From the NCBI GenBank assembly GCA_003576535.1, contig QXCQ01000039.1, positions 1-36,771 of the forward strand: 36,771 nt of DNA. Direction: 5' to 3'. The stretch is from Nakamurella silvestris. GTDB lineage: Bacteria; Actinomycetota; Actinomycetes; Mycobacteriales; Nakamurellaceae. Below the pieces are notes generated by a model. It was not told the origin of the DNA, did no database searches, and saw only the letters and a program-made list of their open reading frames with translations. A program made the translations under genes and the position numbers. Below are positions 34,635-36,771 of the stretch, piece after piece; within the stretch, counting starts at the first letter, position 1; the number at the start of each line of letters is the position of its first letter.

Positions 34635-34699
34635 GGGTCTTTCGGCATGTTTTCACAGGTAGGAAGGCACTGCCGACCGATGACGGGAACGCCTAGCGT
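34635..34699. promoter_or_regulatory. Divergent DoxX/USP promoter region with weak DosR-like site
   Basis: GGGTCTTTCGGCAT (34635-34648) matches the DosR core at only 9 of 14 positions. A good -10 for the USP gene, TAGCGT, lies at 34694-34699. The box would centre near -65 from the USP start, a more distal position than at the two better boxes. Treat it as a weak candidate. Confidence 0.3.
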
Positions 34700-34742
34700 C
34701 GATCACTGTCAGCAGCGAAAGACCAGGTAAGGGGAACAAGCC

Positions 34743-35216
34743 ATGAGCACAGTCCACACCTCCCGAATCGTGGTGGGGATCGACGGATCCACCAGCAGCC
34801 TTGCCGCCCTCAGATGGGCTCTGCGTCGCGCTGCCGCCGAGAACGCCGCAGTCGACATCGTCCACTGCTGGAAACCGCAAACCCTCTCGGATGCCTTCCT
34901 CTCCAGCGCCCACGAGTTGCACCGGGCATCGATGTGCATGGTGCAGAACGAGATCGCCGCCGCGGTGGCCGAACTCGGCGTCACCCCGGAGGTGCACCCG
35001 GTCAGCGAGCGGGGCAACCCGACCCAGGTGCTCCTGGAACGCGCGGCGGGTGCCTCTTGCCTGGTGCTCGGGGCCCACGAACAGTTCCGGCTCAAGAGCG
35101 TCGTCTTCGGCCAGGTGGTCCGCTCCTGCCTGCGCAATGCGATGTGTCCGGTGGTCGTCATCGACCGCACGGGCGCGGTGGTCGAGACGGGTGCCGCGGT
35201 GGGCGCACCGGAATGA
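34743..35216 (+). CDS. Single-domain universal stress protein
   Basis: The 157-residue cytoplasmic protein is one UspA domain. It starts with SRIVVGIDGSTSSLAALRWA, the usual first strand and aspartate of the nucleotide pocket. The ATP-binding segment is altered: where G-x2-G-x9-G-S is usual, the sequence reads LVLGAHEQFRLKSVVFGQVV, with the second glycine and the final Ser/Thr missing. ATP binding is therefore doubtful. It ends CPVVVIDRTG. AAGGGGA precedes the ATG. It is divergent from DoxX and upstream of the CorA gene. By position it belongs to the presumed dormancy island. Confidence 0.9.
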   Translation: MSTVHTSRIVVGIDGSTSSLAALRWALRRAAAENAAVDIVHCWKPQTLSDAFLSSAHELHRASMCMVQNEIAAAVAELGVTPEVHPVSERGNPTQVLLERAAGASCLVLGAHEQFRLKSVVFGQVVRSCLRNAMCPVVVIDRTGAVVETGAAVGAPE

Positions 35217-35222
35217 TCCGCC

Positions 35223-35256
35223 CGGCGGGGTGACCGGCCCGGCGGGGTGATCGGCC
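35223..35256 (+). repeat. 17-bp tandem direct repeat upstream of the corA-like gene
   Basis: CGGCGGGGTGACCGGCC (35223-35239) is repeated once with a single change at 35240-35256. It lies between the USP stop and the transporter start. It may be a simple duplication or a regulatory site. Confidence 0.6.
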
Positions 35257-35286
35257 CGCCGCCCGCCGTCGTGGCAGAGTGGCCAC

Positions 35287-36312
35287 ATGACCGGGAACGA
35301 CTCCAGTGTGCGCAGCAGGCTCTGGCGAAACGGTGTGCTGGAGTCCGAGAACTTCCCGTTCGAGAAGATCTCCGAGTACCTGGACACCGAGGGCTGCCTG
35401 GTCTGGGTGGACATCGCCGACCCCGATTCCGAGCACCTGACCGCCCTGGCCGCCGAGCTGTCCCTGAGCCCGCTCGCGGTCGAGGATGCCGTCGGTCATG
35501 CCGAGCGGGCCAAGGCCACCCGATATGCCACCCACACCTTCATCACGGCCTATTCGGTGGCCATGAACGGCCCCGGCGACAACGCCGAGAACGACGGCGA
35601 CCTGCTCCGCTCGCACCTCTCCGTCACCCGGGTCTCGGCCTTCGTCCTGCAGCGTGGCATCGTCACGGTCCACCGCGGGAACGAGTTCGACATGGACGAG
35701 GTGGTCCAGCGCTGGGACGAGAACTCCGACCTCATCGCCTACGGGCCGGGCAGTCTCCTGCACGGCCTGCTCGACCTGATCGTCGACGGCCATTTCGACG
35801 CGGTCCAGATCCTGGACGACCAGATCGAATCGCTGGAGGACGACCTGTTCGACGACCGGGCCGTCAGCAAGGAGGTGCAGCAGCGGACCTACCGGGTGCG
35901 CAAGGACCTCGTCGAGCTGCGCCGGGTCGTGCTGCCGATGCGGGAGGTGGTGAACGCGGTGCTGCGGCACCGCAAGGATCTCGAGGCCTCCCCGGAGCTG
36001 AACTCCTGGTTCGACGACCTCTACGACCACGTCCTGCGTGCGGCGGAGTGGACCGAATCCTTGCGGGACATGGTGACCACCGTGTTCGAGACGAACCTGT
36101 CCCTGCAGGACGGTCGGCTCAACATCGTGATGAAGAAGCTGACCTCCTGGGCGGCGATCATCGCGGTTCCGACGGCGATCACCGGGTACTTCGGGCAGAA
36201 CGTGCCGTACCCCGGGTTCGGGCAGAGCTGGGGATTCCTGTTGAGCACGGCGACCATCGTCGCCATCGCCCTGGCGCTGTACACGGTGTTCAAGCGTCGC
36301 GACTGGTTGTGA
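35287..36312 (+). CDS. corA: CorA-type divalent cation transporter
   Basis: The 341-residue protein has a large cytoplasmic domain (1-275) with the long acidic stalk helix. Two C-terminal membrane segments follow (about 280-300, KLTSWAAIIAVPTAITGYFG, and about 312-332, FLLSTATIVAIALALYTVFK), and it ends with the basic KRRDWL. CorA family proteins are homopentameric Mg2+ (sometimes Co2+/Ni2+/Zn2+) channels. The selectivity motif between the helices is G-Q-N (GYFGQNVPYPGF) rather than G-M-N, so it belongs to the wider 2-TM-GxN group. The ATG at 35287 may be leaderless (CAGAGT six bases upstream). It is the last gene before the right repeat array. Confidence 0.9.
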   Translation: MTGNDSSVRSRLWRNGVLESENFPFEKISEYLDTEGCLVWVDIADPDSEHLTALAAELSLSPLAVEDAVGHAERAKATRYATHTFITAYSVAMNGPGDNAENDGDLLRSHLSVTRVSAFVLQRGIVTVHRGNEFDMDEVVQRWDENSDLIAYGPGSLLHGLLDLIVDGHFDAVQILDDQIESLEDDLFDDRAVSKEVQQRTYRVRKDLVELRRVVLPMREVVNAVLRHRKDLEASPELNSWFDDLYDHVLRAAEWTESLRDMVTTVFETNLSLQDGRLNIVMKKLTSWAAIIAVPTAITGYFGQNVPYPGFGQSWGFLLSTATIVAIALALYTVFKRRDWL

Positions 36313-36363
36313 GCCTGCAGTTCCTCGCTCCTCGCCCTTCCCCGCGCGTGGCTTCGCCTCGCC

Positions 36364-36771
36364 GAGTGGACTCCCACACCCCGGAAACTGAGGTGTCACC
36401 GTCCGCTCGCGAGGTGGGTGCGGGACGCGTGCTCCGCGAGTGGACTGCCACACCCCGGAAACTGGGGTGCCACCGTCCGCTCGCGAGGTGGGTGCGGGGC
36501 GCGTGCTCCGCGAGTGGACTCCCACACCCCTGAAACTGAGGTGTCACCGTCCACTCGCGAGGTGGGTGCGGGACGCGTGCTCCGCGAGTGGACTCCCACA
36601 CCCCTGAAACTGAGGTGTCACCGTCCACTCGCGGGCAAGGTGGAGGTGTGAGAGTCCGTTCGCGGGGATGCCGCGGGGTGCGGGACGTGTGCTCCGCGAG
36701 TGGACTCCCACGCCCCGGAAACTGAGGTGCCACCGTCCACTCGCGAGGTGGGTGCGGGACGCGTGCTCCGC
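36364..36771. repeat. Right array of 74-bp palindromic repeats
   Basis: GAGTGGACT recurs at 36364, 36438, 36512, 36586 and 36698. The first four starts and the last full unit are spaced at exactly 74 bp; the interval 36586-36698 is 112 bp because an extra right arm (about 36643-36664) is inserted. Each unit is an imperfect palindrome: CGCGAGTGGAC, four unpaired bases, ACACCCC, a loop of about 7 nt (GAAACT core), GAGGTGT, four unpaired bases, GTCCRCTCGCG. It is then followed by a conserved spacer ending GCGTGCTC. The array runs off the window. The arms match those at 1-256. Confidence 0.9.

Noticed and set aside
36290-36733. Repetitive peptide frames across the right repeat array
   Set aside because: They merely translate the palindromic repeats, are open in several frames on both strands and have no ribosome site.
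36364-36771. CRISPR array or integron attC sites
   Set aside because: The spacers are nearly identical between units, so it is not CRISPR. There are no GTTRRRY core sites, no integrase and no cassettes, so attC is excluded as well.

Overview
The window is GC-rich (roughly two thirds G+C by eye) with typical high-GC actinobacterial features: frequent GTG/TTG starts, TANNNT-type -10 hexamers placed directly in front of start codons (leaderless transcripts), a DevR/DevS (DosR/DosS) type two-component system, phosphoketolase, tandem universal stress proteins, and cell-envelope proteins ending in S-layer homology (SLH) modules. I place it in a chromosome of an actinobacterium; the genus cannot be fixed from the sequence alone. 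I see no rRNA, tRNA, CRISPR array, transposase or phage gene.

Layout. 1-256 and 36364-36771 hold two arrays of one family of imperfect palindromic repeats, in the same orientation. 307-4958 holds small housekeeping and secreted genes: a DUF503 protein, a cupin, a membrane-anchored phosphodiester glycosidase (NAGPA) domain protein, a lipoprotein, two small secreted proteins of unknown role (one with a pattern reminiscent of a beta-pore-forming segment) and a DMT-type membrane protein. 5093-15453 is a surface-protein region: an ~1,823-residue SLH protein (PA14, beta-propeller, two CBM6-like modules, a DUF1080-like module, Ig-like modules, three SLH) and an 897-residue SLH protein (two lamin-tail domains, a propeller-like region, Ig-like, three SLH), with a GNAT acetyltransferase and a divergent LysE exporter / Lrp regulator pair between them. 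15999-20991 has a small PLDc_N-SHOCT membrane protein, an unrecognised three-gene membrane operon and a membrane alpha/beta-hydrolase. 21132-27097 has an AraC regulator divergent from a heterodimeric ABC exporter pair, then an XRE-cupin regulator divergent from a thioredoxin-reductase-like flavoprotein.

27111-36312 reads as a hypoxia/dormancy island: phosphoketolase, a PPOX-fold flavin protein, a tandem-domain universal stress protein, DevR-like response regulator, DevS-like GAF-GAF histidine kinase, DoxX-family membrane protein, a second universal stress protein and a CorA-type transporter. A DosR-like palindrome lies between the PPOX and USP genes (30178-30191). A second one, 11/14 identical, lies 14 kb away in front of the PLDc_N-SHOCT gene (15890-15903). 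In both cases the box centre falls about 44 bp before the predicted transcription start. I infer that this local DevR-like regulator controls both sites.

The items most worth a second look are the flanking palindromic arrays, the two DosR-like boxes with conserved promoter geometry, the ABC pair in which one nucleotide-binding domain has lost Walker A, the Walker B aspartate and the H-loop histidine while its partner has lost the signature motif, the unnamed three-gene membrane operon, and the giant SLH protein with a predicted ~260-nt leader.
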